Source of the DNA: Selenomonadaceae bacterium
Lineage (GTDB): Bacteria > Bacillota > Negativicutes > Selenomonadales > Selenomonadaceae
Length of the DNA stretch: 5,088 nucleotides
Reading direction: 5' to 3'
Assembly (NCBI GenBank): GCA_016286075.1
Contig: JAEERZ010000173.1
Location: 1 to 5,088 of the forward strand
Shown in pieces: positions 4,878 to 5,088 of the stretch. The position numbers and the translations under genes are program-made. Each line of letters opens with the position of its first letter. The first letter of the stretch is position 1. The notes below the pieces were generated by a model. The model made no database searches. It was not told the origin of the DNA and saw only the letters and a program-made list of their open reading frames with translations.

Positions 4878-5088
4878 ATGCATAATGGTAAAACAATTAA
4901 GCGATTATTATTGTTGGTGTTATCTCTGATAATCGTCGTAACAGCATCTTCTGTGAAAACACCAAATGCTGCCGGCGGTACAAACAGAACAGCCGCACAG
5001 GTTGTCTCAGACATGACAGCAGGTTGGAATATCGGAAACAGCCTGGACGCATATGGTCAGAAGGCTAATTTCCCATATACAACCTCAA
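4878..5088 (+). CDS. Secreted glycoside hydrolase family 5 endoglucanase (N-terminal 70 codons; runs off the right edge)
   Basis: The first 70 residues show a Sec signal peptide: a basic start (MHNGKTIKR), a hydrophobic core (LLLLVLSLIIVV, 10-21) and a polar region with a possible cleavage after A23 or near A31-A32. There is no lipobox cysteine, so it should be released rather than lipid-anchored. Next comes the start of a catalytic domain, DMTAGWNIGNSLDAYG (45-60). This matches the conserved GWNLGNTLDA segment near the N-terminus of family 5 beta-1,4-glucanases, which cleave cellulose or related beta-glucans outside the cell. The two catalytic glutamates and any carbohydrate-binding or dockerin modules lie beyond the window. 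Codon use differs from the other genes: threonine is ACA in 7 of 8 cases and leucine is often TTA, with mid-40s % GC, suggesting acquired DNA. Xyloglucanase or mannanase activity is possible within GH5. Confidence 0.85.
   Translation, partial: MHNGKTIKRLLLLVLSLIIVVTASSVKTPNAAGGTNRTAAQVVSDMTAGWNIGNSLDAYGQKANFPYTTS

Noticed and set aside
4832..5014. Minus-strand 60-codon frame opposite the start of the cellulase
   Set aside because: It covers the cellulase signal peptide on the other strand, has no convincing ribosome site and resembles no family I know.

Overview
The window looks like a chromosomal segment of a Bacillota (Firmicutes) bacterium. The evidence is the Gram-positive-like Shine-Dalgarno sites, the style of the UvrB and HD-GYP proteins, and a clostridial-type secreted GH5 glycanase. 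A gut or rumen anaerobe of moderately high GC (for example Negativicutes or Clostridia) would fit, but that placement is inference; no 16S or other taxonomic marker is present.

Layout. Four genes lie on the minus strand and one on the plus strand, diverging from an AT-rich intergenic region of about 480 bp. Reading along the minus strand from about 4460, a putative promoter and a 17-bp palindrome precede a three-gene operon: a GCSMG alpha/beta-hydrolase esterase (4398-3655), an ATP-grasp ligase (3644-2454) and an HD-GYP cyclic-di-GMP phosphodiesterase (2443-1265). The gaps between these genes are only 10 bp. The operon ends in a strong rho-independent terminator (about 1255-1213). Immediately after it, uvrB starts with its own perfect TATAAT box and runs off the left edge of the window with its first ~390 codons present. 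On the plus strand, from 4878 to the right edge, lies the 5' end of a secreted glycoside hydrolase family 5 endoglucanase (signal peptide plus the GWNIGNSLDA motif), with a recognisable promoter and ribosome binding site.

How the genes may work together. The esterase and ATP-grasp proteins are both enzymes of small-molecule metabolism, and their tight spacing suggests one pathway: an ATP-dependent carboxylate ligation plus an acyl or ester hydrolysis. The HD-GYP protein is translationally coupled to them, so it may add a c-di-GMP signalling output, or may simply share the transcript. uvrB is an unrelated DNA-repair gene.

The most unusual parts are (i) a sharp change in base composition and codon use between the minus-strand genes (one sampled uvrB line is 65% GC) and the cellulase (mid-40s % GC, threonine almost all ACA), and (ii) a near-perfect 24-bp inverted repeat at 4687-4737 in the divergent intergenic region. 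Its flanks are the wrong way round for a terminator. Together these suggest a transferred or inserted segment beginning in this intergenic region. I see no tRNA, rRNA, CRISPR array, transposase gene or recognised riboswitch.
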